DNA from: Erythrophleum ivorense
Lineage: Eukaryota > Streptophyta > Magnoliopsida > Fabales > Fabaceae
Length of the DNA stretch: 64,000 nucleotides
Reading direction: 5' to 3'
Assembly: GCA_026724425.1 (NCBI GenBank)
Contig: JAIUCV010000003.1
Coordinates: forward strand, 51,090,477-51,154,476
Shown here: in pieces, positions 38,831 to 50,479 of the stretch
Position numbering within the stretch: position 1 is the stretch's first letter
Layout: each line of letters opens with the position of its first letter
Position numbers and translations under genes: made by a program
The notes under the pieces: generated by a model
Database searches by the model: none
Seen by the model: the letters and a program-made list of their open reading frames with translations, nothing else
Told to the model about the DNA's origin: nothing

Positions 38831-40994
38831 GTGACTATTGTGCTTGTCTTTTTGTTGATGAAAATATCAATTTATTATTTTCCTACCCTTTCCTGGAGCT
38901 TTAACTTGTTTCATTTTGTGATAAGTTTTTAGTTTTGGTCCTAAGTTGATGTCATGGATTATTAATATACTATGGTCAATTTAGTCCAAATTTTTAATTC
39001 TAACTTGAAATTAGCTTGAAATTGTCATGAAAGTATTTCTTTAAAGACAAGCCTTTTGTTATGCAAGGCTTCAATTAGATGAATACCTTATCCAAATGTT
39101 TGGAGCTTAGCCCATTGTTTCTCTAGAGAATAAATGCCTAGTCTATTGTGTAAGCTGAATCCAATCTTCTCTTCTCTTTCCTTCTCCTCCTCCTTCTTGT
39201 CTTCCAAGTTTTGAATGGAGTGAGACTTGGTTACTAAAGATAAATTCTCTTAATTTAAAGGATATGCAATGGTTTCTTTGGGGTTTATTGAGAAGTCATG
39301 AGCCACAAAGGTTGGGATGCTGCTATGTAGTACACAAAATTTGCACAATAGAATAGTACACTCGTAAATTACACTCCATGTACTTTCATGTGTATAATGC
39401 ATGTAGAATAATTAGGTCCCAAAATCTAAATCTCATGTTCAAGGCATAAATGTGTACTTTCTTAAATCAAATTCTGTAACCTAAGAGAGTAAATAATATC
39501 TACATTACAATTATTCTCCTCTTTGAAAGCTCCTTGGGGAAGGAAAGATAGCAGCATATATAGGAAGAATAATGTGACTTGAAAGAATGATATGAAATTT
39601 GTTATTAATATGCCATTTTCTGTCAGACTATACAATATAATATGATGATATTGTTCTCAACAACATAACCATATCAGAATAAATTAACACCTAATCTGTA
39701 CAATGTCTATTTAAAAGCAAAATTTAGAAAAATAAGAATTGTAATAAGACATGATCTCATAAAACAAAATCAATTCAGATTTTCAATGAAAATCATGAAA
39801 TTTGGTTTCTTAATTTGCATGTGTCCAGGGATTTTGACAGAGGTAGCACGCATCATCCATATTCGTACCATTCATCTCCTGTCCCCTATATACTTAAAAG
39901 GGCAGGCCATAGTAATTAAGATTTCTTCTTTAAAATTAAATAAATATATATATATAATAGTTTTAGGATCCATTTACTAGCTGCTCTAATTGTAAATGTA
40001 AATACATGTACTTGAATTAATTAAAGAATGGAATCCAATTTTTATTCATTGGACATGTTATTTTCTTGCAACTGCCACCCTATGGTGCCAACTAAGATAT
40101 GTACGAATTGTTTCCTTTTCTTGTCGTTGTTAATTACTTGATAATATGCTAGTTTGATTTATTTATGACTTAACTCTTATTGTTAAGAGCTATTTGTCAT
40201 TTTGGCATTTCATTTTCGGGCCACCACAAGTTTTCACCTAGATAAAATGAGAGTTGTATTGTTATATGTATATAATAATCAAAGTTAGAGAGATGTTTTT
40301 CATAGTATTCTGGATGTTACATTCAGGTTTATAAACCGCCACAAGTTATTCCTCTCATATTTTGGACCGAATCGACCTTTTACTTGCATAATTATAACAA
40401 CATTTTTACTTGCTTTCTTTCTTTCTTTTTTCATTTTCGCTTGTTATCTAATGGACCTTCACTTGAAGATGGTGTAGTTGATGCTGCTGAGCTTGGACAT
40501 TACTCTTTGATGGCTGAATTACTCTTATTAAATTTTCTTAGTGCATTGAATTTATTTAATTTAAGTTTGAATGTATTAACTTTATTTCTGCATAAGAGGT
40601 AAGACAAGTTAGACCTATGAATCTAACTTTTGGGGGATTTGGCTCCTTCTTGAAGGCTAGAGAGTTGTCAAGTATTGGAACAAATGAGTCTAACCCATTG
40701 GAGCGGGAGGATTGTTAGGTGTTTTCTTAGGGAATGTTACAAAAGACTTCACAACATTTCTTGTTAGCTACTTTAGTTATAAGAATGTCCCCCCTAGTAC
40801 AAGAATGATATTTACAGGAATACTATATAGATTGCACATTAATTATGAAAATATATTATGGCTTATTGATATTTGTCCATATTAACTAACAATTGTATTT
40901 CAAGCTACAAACATATTTTGTACACAATGATAGGGAGCATAAGAAATATTGTCTTAAGTCTAGAAGGGGTAAGTGGAAGTAGAAGAGGAAGGAC

Positions 40995-41460
40995 TTGCAT
41001 GACAAAAGACAAGGTGCTAAAACAACAAAAGATGAGCTATTGCAACTAGTTCTTGATATAATTTTGATGGAGGAATGGGCTTCGTACATTCAATATCGAG
41101 AGGACTTGAGGAAGAAGGTAATAACACTTTTTTACAATATTTTCAATATTCTTGATAGAGATACTTATTTTGTTTTTGTTAATTATTAGGTGATTATGGA
41201 GAAAAATAAAGAAATAGGAGAAAATAGACAATTCTCCATATTGGTAGATCAAAGAGCCTTGTAAGAAAAAAGGTTGAGATGGTAAGAGATATTGGGAAAT
41301 AGCATAACCGGATTTTTGATGTAATATGAGAGGTTAAAATATTTGTCTTATACTTTGTAGGAGGTTGAGCATGAAGGTCCAATCACTTAGGGAGATGTAT
41401 GGATTGCCATATATAAAAAGAAAGATGGAATTTCAATGAACAAGGAAGCTAAAGCAGTCA
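40995..41460 (+). pseudogene. Transposase_24-like (Ptta/En/Spm family) relic
   Basis: An open stretch at 40995-41189 (64 codons, with EEWASYIQY) is followed after a stop by IMEKNKEIGENRQFS (41193-41237). In other frames come LVRKKVE (about 41260) and GPIT-stop-GDVWIAIYKKKDG (41376-41438). This order of elements resembles the plant Transposase_24 domain seen in CACTA-type elements, in which N.R..Q..PHT.G.K-like and W...H..KDG-like blocks recur; the family link is from memory of the domain, not a search. Stops break it at several points. Its place inside the CACTA element supports the reading. Confidence 0.55.
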
Positions 41461-42017
41461 TTGTAAGTATATGAGGCATGTAGGAAATGTTTTGCAAGAG
41501 AAGATATTAGAGCTTTAGACTCAAGGATTTTCTTCTCAGGAGATCCTAAGCTAGGATTTATTAACCTTGGCTTTAGAAAGCCTTGAGCACCTTGGTCAAG
41601 TCTTAGGATAGGGATTAGGTGCTTGCTTGTCCAACTATTTTGCAAGTTTTCTTGCTTTTAGAGAGGGTTTCCACCTTTTAGTGCTTTCCCATCCAATTAA
41701 ATATATTTGAATTTCAATTGTAAATTGTAATTGCATCTATATGAAATTGTTATTGTGATTAAATTTTAATAGTAAATTGCAATTGAACTACTATATAAGT
41801 TTGTAAAGATGCTATTATAAGATGGTAGTTAATGCATATAAGCTATTGGAATTAAAAAAAAACAGAATTAATTTAGTGACAGTTTAAACCATTACTAAAA
41901 CATTCGCAAAACCTTGGTTAGGGGCAAATGGACAATTTTGTTATGGTCTAGAAAACTACAGCTAAACCCTTTAGCCATAGTTTAAACAATAGCTTAAGAC
42001 CTTTTCTTTAGTGATAT

Positions 42018-42900
42018 TTGATTTGTTAAAGTAAGGATTTGAAAAAAAAATGTTCAAAAGCATATTAAGTGTACATGTTTCCATATTCTCAAAAAACATT
42101 ATGTTTTATAGTTAACAATATATACGCATTTTGTTATCAATTGCCTTATTATATTTTATAACTAATTATGTTTTATTTGTATACCCTCACTAAACATTTC
42201 TTTGACTCACCTCTTTTATTTTTATTTCACTTTGCAGCTTTTAATTATCCTACACTAGACTATTAGGCTTGCCTCTACATTAATGAGGCAATTAATTCTC
42301 ATGGAAGCAAGCTTGGTAAACATAGACAAACAAATTTGCAATTGCTTAAAATTTTGCATTATCTTTTTGTTTTAAAGTACTATGTTTCTTATGTCTGTTA
42401 AGGGTGGTAAGCTTCAACAGTATATATGTATAGAGCATAGCTCTTGTTTCTGTATGTTTTGAATAAATTTGTAACTTTAAGGAGTATCAAATTTATAAAG
42501 GCTATGCCAAAATTTTCAATAAATGGTTATGTGTTTGAAAGACTTATTCAAGTTCATGTTTTGTATTTGTCTACTTTTTAACTTACAAAGTTAAAATACT
42601 ACTTTGCCCTTGTGCGAATTATGTAGACAATTTGGGTCATTGTTGCTTCAGCAATGGAAATGTCAAAAAATTATATGTTCAAGAAGTCAAAACCTATTTG
42701 ATGTATCTCTTTCATTGCTAGTGTTAGTGGAGAAACACTTTATCTACCATAGTTAACTAAGTATCAATTTTAATTGCTAATGGCTATTGTCAAAATTGTC
42801 AACTATCAGATCTTATATATGGTCTTCATTCATGGGTTTTTATCATCAATGTTTCTTTCTTTCTTTCTTTTTGGTATATTTGCTATATTGAAGCTAGGGA
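42018..42900. other. AT-rich spacer with a short TTTC microsatellite
   Basis: There is no gene. A TTTC microsatellite lies at about 42850-42872. The rest shows no repeats or element ends that I can recognise. Confidence 0.5.
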
Positions 42901-42964
42901 CACTACAAAAAAAGATTATAGTTTAGCAACAATGCCTTAACTATGATTGCTAAAACTATAGTTA
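42901..42964 (+). mobile_element. Orphan CACTA terminus
   Basis: CACTACAAAAAAAGATTATAG begins at 42901 and is followed by subterminal units such as TTAACTATGATTGCTAAAAC. These features are typical of a second CACTA family. The element is interrupted after about 64 bp by the Tat/Ogre-like LTR, and I could not find the other terminus. If the LTR is a solo insertion, the rest should resume at 57127, where I see no such subterminal repeats. Confidence 0.5.
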
Positions 42965-45307
42965 TGACACGTTATCACACCTATATTGCGACCTCATGGC
43001 ACTAGAAAAATATCTAAAAGATTTCTATTTCTTGAAACAAAAACCAAAATAAAAGTGAAGTAGAGTCACCATCAAAATTTTACTTTTAAAAGGCAAAACT
43101 TTGAAAAAACTTTTTTATAAAAAAAATGATTTGCGAACCAAAAAGTGGATTCAAAAGTCGATGTGAGTGGAGAAGATGTTAGACACCTTACAATATCCAT
43201 TTCTAAAAATGGTTACATTAAATTAATTGTATAAAATTAATATGATCTTAATCTTATTTTAATTATCCTAACAATCATATGCAATAATAAAGAGAATAAA
43301 AGCAATTTAAAAGGAAAAGAAAGAATTTATTTACAAGGGCGAATTTAACCTAAAATAAGAGCATAGGGCCTATGTATACCTTATGGAAGGAATCAAAGTC
43401 TATGCAGTTCAACCAAATTCAAAACTGTATCAATTGGTTGGTTTTTTTTTTTGTGAAAAGAGAAAAAAGTGGAAATCATTAAAACTTTTGCAAACAGAAC
43501 AATTTTGAAATTAGTTTGTGTTTTAATTTAAAAAAAAATTCATCTCACTTCTTCACTTTTTTTATTTATTTTTTAATGATATATTTTTTATATCTTTGAT
43601 TTTTAATGTTTTTTGTATTTTTTGATTTTTTTGGTTTTAATTATTTTTATTTTTCATGATTATTATTTTTATTTTTCTCTTTTTTTAATATTTTTTTTTA
43701 ATTTCTTTGATTTTGAATTTTGAATTTTACTTTCTTATGATTGATTTTTCTTTTTTAAATGATTTTTTTGTTTTAATTTCTTTGATTTTGATTTTTGGTT
43801 TTTGACTTTTTTATGATTTTTTTTGTGTTTTTTCTTTCATGTGATTTTTATGATTTTTTATTCTCACCATTTTTTATTGATTCTGTATGATTTATTATTA
43901 TTATTTTGTTTCTTTATCATTTTTTGTATTTTTTTTGACATTTTTATTATTTCTATTTAAAAAAGTTTTGCCTTTCTTCCCTTTTTCTTTTTTTAATTCT
44001 TTAATTTGTTTTTTAGAAATGACATTTTTACTTAAGTGAAAAAAATTATATCTTCTTTTTTAAATTTTTTTTGGATTTTTTGGATTTCGTGTTTTTTTGT
44101 TTTGTTTTTAAATTAAACTCTTAAAGAGAAAGAAAAAATTAATTTTAAATTTTGAAATATTATTATTTTTTGGATTTTTAGAAAAACTTTTAAAAAAGAT
44201 TTAAGGTTTAATTCATAGCTAAATTGGCTTTCTTACACTCTATTCTTATTATGAAAATGTAAACTTTTGTGAGAACTTGATTTTTGACAAACCCTTTGTT
44301 TTCTAAATTTTTTAAAAAGAATTAGGAAGAATGCTCCCATTAAAAGGATAATTCATTTGATTTTTAATCTTTGATATCTCTCTCTCGCTCTCTTTTTTTT
44401 TATACTTTTGAAATGTACCTTTTGCTTTTTTACTATTTTTTCTTTTTTCATCATTTTTTGTTGTTTTTTCTTTTTGGCATAGAAGGTTTATTTGATTTTT
44501 CAAAACTATATGTTCTTAATTAATTTTTAGACTTCTTTTTTTTGAAAGAAATGCACTTCAGTTTCTTAAAACAATTTATTTTGTTTTGAAACCTTTTTTT
44601 TTGGAAAATTCTCTCATTTTCCTCTTTTTTAGATTTTTTTGGAAACAAAATCAATTTGGTATAGGCCATTGGAATCCAAAACTTATTATAACGTAAGTAT
44701 AAAGACCATTGAACGCCAATGAGACTTATTGTTACACATGGTACTCTAGTAGACTACTATGTGTTTGAGGAGACAAGAATTCACACAACAACTGTAAAAA
44801 ATAAAATAAAAATATAACAATAAAAACAAAGCCCTTACTAGCATACAAGATCATGTTTGGTGTATGTTTTATTTGCATCCAAGAGACATCTATTATTTGA
44901 AACATATACTACATTAAAAAAAACCATGAACCAGTGAAGCTTCTCCTCCATTCTCTTTAATCATCTATCCAAGGATTTCCTATACATTCTCTCTAGCAAT
45001 ATTCATTGCCAATTGTTCATATGCAACAAAAGGGAAACATGAAGTTGAATTATTTCCAAATCAAAATAAAACTACTATGCAATACTAATAACAAATTCAT
45101 ACTTAACCAATCATAGAGTCCCCTATAATACTACCATTTCTTAACAATTCAACATGCGTAATCACTCAATCTTCAATCAAATAGCCTTTAGGAACTAAGA
45201 CATTCATGCAAACATCAACTCAAAATGCATACACATTCATTACAACATCTCAACAGTGGGAAGATCAAAGTCAAAACAACTATGGTTCAATCAAGTTTGA
45301 CAACTAA

Positions 45308-46067
45308 GGTCACATTTGGTAGGTGGGACACGCGTTTCACGGAATGGGAGACAGAGTAGGAATGTAAAAATGTTACGTTTGGTATGCCTCTCTTCCTCTT
45401 CCATGGGTTTTGAGACCTTCATATGTAGGAGAGCAAAATCCTTTATATAATGGATGGAAAGCTCAATCCATCATGGGAGAGACAAATTTTTGTCTATTTT
45501 GCCCCTGAAAAGTGCAATTAGCCATCTTAGTCCTCCACTTGTTGTTTCACTGTAGCCACACTAGTAGTTATTCTAGTTGTGTCCTTCATCGATTGTTATC
45601 GAAGATCCTCTTCTATTGGCCACTGAGATCTGCCACTGCACACTTGGGCACCTTCGATTTTCCCATTTTTCTCCCTTTGATTTTTTCCTGATTCTCTCTT
45701 CATTTTTTCTTGATTTTTCTTTGTTTCTCCCTTTGTTTAAACACTTTTTTGGTTTTTGCATTTTTTTATTTTTGGTTTCTTATTTTTTATTTTTTTTAAA
45801 GCTTAATCCTTTTTTTTTGGGTTTATTTTAATTAAATATAAATAATATTTAAAAATTTTTTTATTAAGGGTCATTTTAGACATTTTCTCATATTTATTTT
45901 TTATTCTCATTTTATTTATATTTCACCAAATATTAAAAAATAATTACATTCATATTCTTTCTTCCATCCTACCAAACATAACTTTAGTATACAAGATTCT
46001 TTTTCATTTCCATTCTATTTCTTATTCCTATTCCATCAAAAACTAATCCTTTATACCAAATGAAGCC
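45308..46067. mobile_element. PIF/Harbinger-like (Tourist) MITE, TSD TAA
   Basis: The left end is GGTCACATTTGGTA at 45308. The complement of the right end is GGCTTCATTTGGTATAAAGG at 46067. TAA flanks both ends (45305-45307 and 46068-46070). TIRs of the GGC..T.TTTGG type with TAA/TTA target duplications are typical of PIF/Harbinger elements. At 760 bp it is long for a MITE and carries no transposase. The ORFs at 45573-45831 are low-complexity. Confidence 0.65.
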
Positions 46068-46710
46068 TAATTTTGGTAGTGGGAATATCATAGTCAAGGC
46101 ACTAGGAATCAAGTTCAACAGATTAAACTATCCACGCAACAAATTTCAATAGTGGGAATATTATAATTAAAGCACCATGACTTAAACAATTCAGTAATAA
46201 ACCTCCACAAAGTAAACACCTAGGATCTTAATTACTTAATTTTAGCATACTAGATCCTACCAAATCCAAAACACTTAGAGATCCTCTCTTAAACATTTCA
46301 TTGAACACTTGCTAAGCATATTGTAAGAGGTGCACAGGATATAAGATTTTATACTATACCCATAACCACTAAATGTAAGGCTGCCAACAATATTAGCATG
46401 TCACGTAACACAGCATACAACACTACATTTCAGGGGATCATGCTTATTAATTGAAGAACCTTAGACTTTTGCACCATTGTGAACCAACACCGAATATATA
46501 ATCGTGCTTAACAAAAGAAAATTCCCAATTTTAATTACTAGATCACCTAATCTTCCATTCACATCTAACACTATTAGCAGTCACAATGAAATTTCAAATG
46601 CATAACAATGATAACAAACAGGGAAGATGATGTAAAACAAAGGAAAAAGGGGGGATAAGATAGAAGAAAGGAGGGAGATGTAGAGGGGGAAGAGGAAAAA
46701 GAGAAGGGAG

Positions 46711-46973
46711 ATGCAGATATTCTAAAAATGTTTCTTATTATTCAATGCTAGCTTTTGAACTAGTATAAATGCAAAGGCTTATATTTACAGAAGCCTAATC
46801 CTAATACTAATGAAAAATAACTTTTAATAATGAAAGATAAATATATAAAATCCTAATCATATTGAAAGACAAATGCCTAATCCTAAAAATAATTAAAAAC
46901 TAACAAAAAGATATATTTTAGCCATTTTCTAAAACTAATAATTTAAAATATACTTAAACTAGGATTTGCATCA
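46711..46973 (-). mobile_element. Likely 3' LTR of the chromovirus
   Basis: The minus strand begins TGATGCAAATCCTAG at 46973, directly after the polypurine tract TAGGGGGAAA (46974-46983). That fixes the LTR start. The other end is placed at 46711 because ATATCTGCA gives a CA terminus after an AATAATAAG stretch that could serve polyadenylation. That end is less certain and no TSD was found. About 263 bp is short for a Ty3/gypsy LTR but possible. Confidence 0.5.
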
Positions 46974-47150
46974 TTTCCCCCTATTTGAAAAGACTCTCCT
47001 CTTGAGAGGAAGAAAGCTGATATGAGTCAAGTAGGGTGGGATCAATACGGTGAAACTCGTCCTCAGTGATCCAAGTAGCATCCAAATCAAAACAACCTTG
47101 CCAATGAACAAGGTAATGGCAGATGGGACCTTTGGATGAGAAGAAAACTT

Positions 47151-50041
47151 TGTAACAACCGGGAAAAAGAAAGAAGAAGAAAAGAAAAGAAAAAGAAAAA
47201 AAAAGAGAAAAGAAAAGAAAAGTTGGAAATTTTTGGAAACTGAAAATTTTCTAAGTCTGCTAGCTACAGCCTAGCTATAGCGAATGTACCTGTTCGCTCT
47301 AGCAAGAAATAGTCTAGCTATAGCGAGAATGTTTCTAGCTATAGCGAGTTCGGGCACCCCATACAAAAACCAGGGAGTTGCTCACCGTAGCGCACGCTGT
47401 AGCGAAGGCAGGGGTCTGGGATTTATTCGAGCTCGCCGTAGCGAGGGTTATGGCTCGCTATAGCGAGGGTTAGTCCGGAAAAGCGAGAAAAAGAGAATTT
47501 GACCTTTTAAAAGCCTCTAAATCCCTTCTTTCTTCTTCTAACCGACTCAAGCTCACTTTAGGAGAGAGAAAAGGGCGAAGGAGAGAGAGAGAAGCTTAGG
47601 AGAGGAAGGAAGAACAAGAAAGGTAAGGATTTCCATGACTTTTCTCTTAGTATGTTACTCTTCTCCCTTTACCCTCTCTTTCCACCATTTTGGTTATCAA
47701 AATAGTTAGGTCTTGAGCTTGGTTCAGAAGAGGGAGAGTGGAAAATCACTCTTAAGGGAGGTTAGAGGTCATGTAGCCCTCTCTTTCTTGCTTCCCCTTC
47801 TTAAGAGTTTGAGAGCTTGAGAGAAGAGAAAGAATAGTTAATGAATTTAGAGAGAGAAAGAAACCAGTGTAAGAAGCTCAGTAGGGTTGATAAGAAGAGA
47901 TCCCTAGCTTAAGAATCAAGCGTTAAGGAATTAATTCCATACTTCTTGTGTGGTTAGGCTCAAGAGAAGTTCTCCCATCTAGAAGTGGTAGTGAAATCCA
48001 CAAGGGAGGAGACAAGTGAAAGAGGAAGTTGTGACTAGCTAATAAGGTAGCTCTCTCCACCTTCTTTCATGCATAATTGTGTGTTTACATTATCTTACTT
48101 GTATGTATGTATGATATGAGCTATGAGAAGTGTGTTAGCATGATGATACATTATGAATTGAAATGATGATTTATGTGATTGTTGGTTTGCTTGAGGAATG
48201 GAAAGGCCAATAACCCTTTAGCCATGGTGAGGATGAGCCAAACCCTCAAGTTGGTTGAGACAAAAGTAAAGAGTCTCCCAAAAGCGAAGTTGACTCCCAA
48301 AGATTATGGGTTGAGTCCAAGAACCTCTTAAGTATGGGTGAGGCAAGTCCAAAATCTACAAGTGAGTGGATGAGGCTAATCCATGTACTTGGCAAGCTCT
48401 TATATGTTATGTATGGCCTACTCACATGTTGAGAATGTTTTCTTTTATGCATGGCCAATTCACATATTGCAAATGCTTTCATTATGAATTTATGTGCTAA
48501 CATGCCATACATATATGGTGAGACTTGTTGCATGCTATATATGTATGATTGAATGAGAGATGAGCTATTGAGATTCTTTGAATCTCACCCTCCCTCTCCA
48601 CCATCCAAACATGCTAGGTGGACTAAGTGAGAATAGAGAGGGGAGCCACCAAGCTTGAAACTAGGGAGATTAATGAAGACTTGTAAAGGAACTTCTTGTA
48701 ATTATGTTGTACTTAAGACAAGGGATGTAAATTAATGATGTACATGATGTAGTACCTACAAATACTTGTAAATCAATGTATTTATGATGTATATATGAGA
48801 ATGAGACCATGATGAATGAAGAAGTAAGTTTTGATTAAGAAAAGTATGATTCTAGTATAGGCCACATGAATGATTAAGTGGGCATGGGGTAGTGAGTTTC
48901 TCTAATCTGGGTTGTTAGACACTTGATTCATGATTGATTGCCCATATAGATGCTTTCTCATGTGCTCAAAGAGTCTTAAAAGTAGAAGAACCAAGATTGG
49001 ACCCCATGAGCCCCTTTGTGACCAAGAAAGTAACTCTTTTGCACATGCTGTCAAGAGTTGACTAAATGATCTCTTCTTGCTTAGAAATTTTACATGTGAC
49101 TAGATCTTGTCTAGAGATTTTTGGGAAGCTAAAGATCAAGTCATTTGGAGGTCTATATCATTTTCCATGATTTTTCAAAGTTGACAACAGAAATTTGGAT
49201 TTCAGAAAACACTGTTCATTTGGTCAGTTTGGGAATTGTGTCATCCGAGGGGCAAACGTAGTCCAATGGCTACGAAATTTTATACACAGAAACTAGATGG
49301 TCACAGTGACTTGTAGGAACTAGAAGCACCTCATTTGGAGGTCTAGAGAGGAAGATATGAAATTTCGAAGTTCCTGCCCAGTATCAGTAACCCAGCCAGA
49401 CCCGAAGTACTGTTTCATCGATTTCCAGGAGTTTGGATTGGTAAAATGATCTGGATATATTTTTCCTCTCTAGCTAACATCTACATCTTTCTATAGTGAT
49501 ATCTTTTGTAAGCATTGAATTTTTGTGGAATTAGTTAGACATTTTCAAATTCCATATCAGTAAGCTGTGACAGTAACAGAACCCCCTCTGACCAGTGAAC
49601 GATTCCGGATGCCAAACGCCTTGGACATGAGATATTGAGACTTATACATATTTTTAGAATAAAGTAGACATCCTAATATTTATAGAATGACCGAGATCAT
49701 GTAGTTACGATTTTTCTGTATTTAGTTATGAATTTTTAAACTCAGCCCAGAAATGAAGCAAAATCTGCCAAGAACGAAAATGCATGTCTCATATCCCTTT
49801 TTGCTTTCCATGAGTTTAAAGCATATTTTTGGGATTGAAATAAGTCTTAATAGTGCAACTAAGCATGAGGATGCATAGAAAGAGCTCACCCGGTCCATGT
49901 GACTTTAAAGTGGATATCTACCCATGCATAATGCCATGTAGAAGAAATATCAAGGTAGACTGAATAACCTCCTTGTATGTTTAGCATGTGTATATGAGTA
50001 TGTGGGCATGATGGGTATGAGCTAGAGAGTAAGGTGTTACA
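47151..50041 (+). mobile_element. Type B solo LTR, forward, TSD AACTT
   Basis: The LTR starts TGTAACAACCGGG at 47151 and ends AAGGTGTTACA at 50041, 2891 bp. Perfect TSDs AACTT lie at 47146-47150 and 50042-50046. It splits the chromovirus just before its chromodomain-like tail. A purine-only tract (47160-47220) directly follows the LTR terminus, and then come the GCTATAGC array, the repeat block (48195-48400) and the hairpin (near 48570). It is the best reference copy for type B. Confidence 0.93.
47262..47470. repeat. GCTATAGC palindrome array of a B LTR (copy 3)
   Basis: About ten exact or near units lie in 210 bp. They include the perfect 14-bp palindrome CTCGCTATAGCGAG at 47454-47467. The array lies 110-320 bp from the LTR start. 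This position is upstream of any likely TATA box, so a regulatory array or a cruciform-forming region is plausible. Confidence 0.8.
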
Positions 50042-50173
50042 AACTTGATCATCCATGATTGCATCAATGACTATAATAACTGGAGTAGTAGGCGATGGTG
50101 GTGACACAAGAGCATGAGAAGACTGGGTATCTGTAGAATCATCAGAGAATAATAGGGGAGGCTCAAAAGTGCC

Positions 50174-50479
50174 TCAATAAGGAACAAGATCCTTAACATT
50201 AAAGAGTGGACTAATGGTTAGTTCTGAAGGTAATTCAAGTAAATAAACATTAGAGCCAATCTTTTTAACAATGCAAAAAGGGCTAAAAGCACAAGCATGC
50301 AGGTTCTTAACAGAATTTTTCGGATAATGCTCTGGGTGAATCCTGACCATAACATGATCACTTTCCTCAAATTTTTGAAAATGATGGTGAGTATTAGCAG
50401 ATAACTTATATTGATCATTGTTAACTGTTAATCGATGCATAATCTCAACATGTAGCTCATGAAGGCAGTGGGCAAACAT
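50174..50479 (-). pseudogene. Integrase C-terminal domain fragment (Ty3/gypsy)
   Basis: This 101-codon open stretch contains KLSANTHHHFQKFEESDHVM, PEHYPKNS and a terminal SPLFNVKDLVPY. It matches the usual plant gypsy pattern of a K..AD..RR...F..GD.V motif, a K..GPF.I..KI..NAY.L.LP block and FNV.DL.PY. It is part of the chromovirus and continues from the core domain in a different frame, so it is not a gene of its own. The methionine at 50479 is internal to the domain. Confidence 0.85.

Larger units (their letters stand above)
35114..42014 (+). mobile_element. CACTA (En/Spm-type) DNA transposon, TSD ATA
   Basis: The left terminus is CACTACTAAAAACTATG at 35114. The right terminus ends TTTTCTTTAGTG at 42014. 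Perfect 3-bp TSDs ATA lie at 35111-35113 and 42015-42017. The left subterminal region (about 35220-35420) has repeated GGACTAACTGCAGTTT-like units in both orientations, as is usual for CACTA elements. The right subterminal region (41880-42010) has related TAAACC/GGTTTA units. Removing the nested B solo LTR leaves about 3.99 kb. A decayed Transposase_24-like reading frame lies at about 40995-41460, and no TNP2-type transposase was recognised. The element is probably non-autonomous. Strand follows the transposase relic. Confidence 0.85.
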
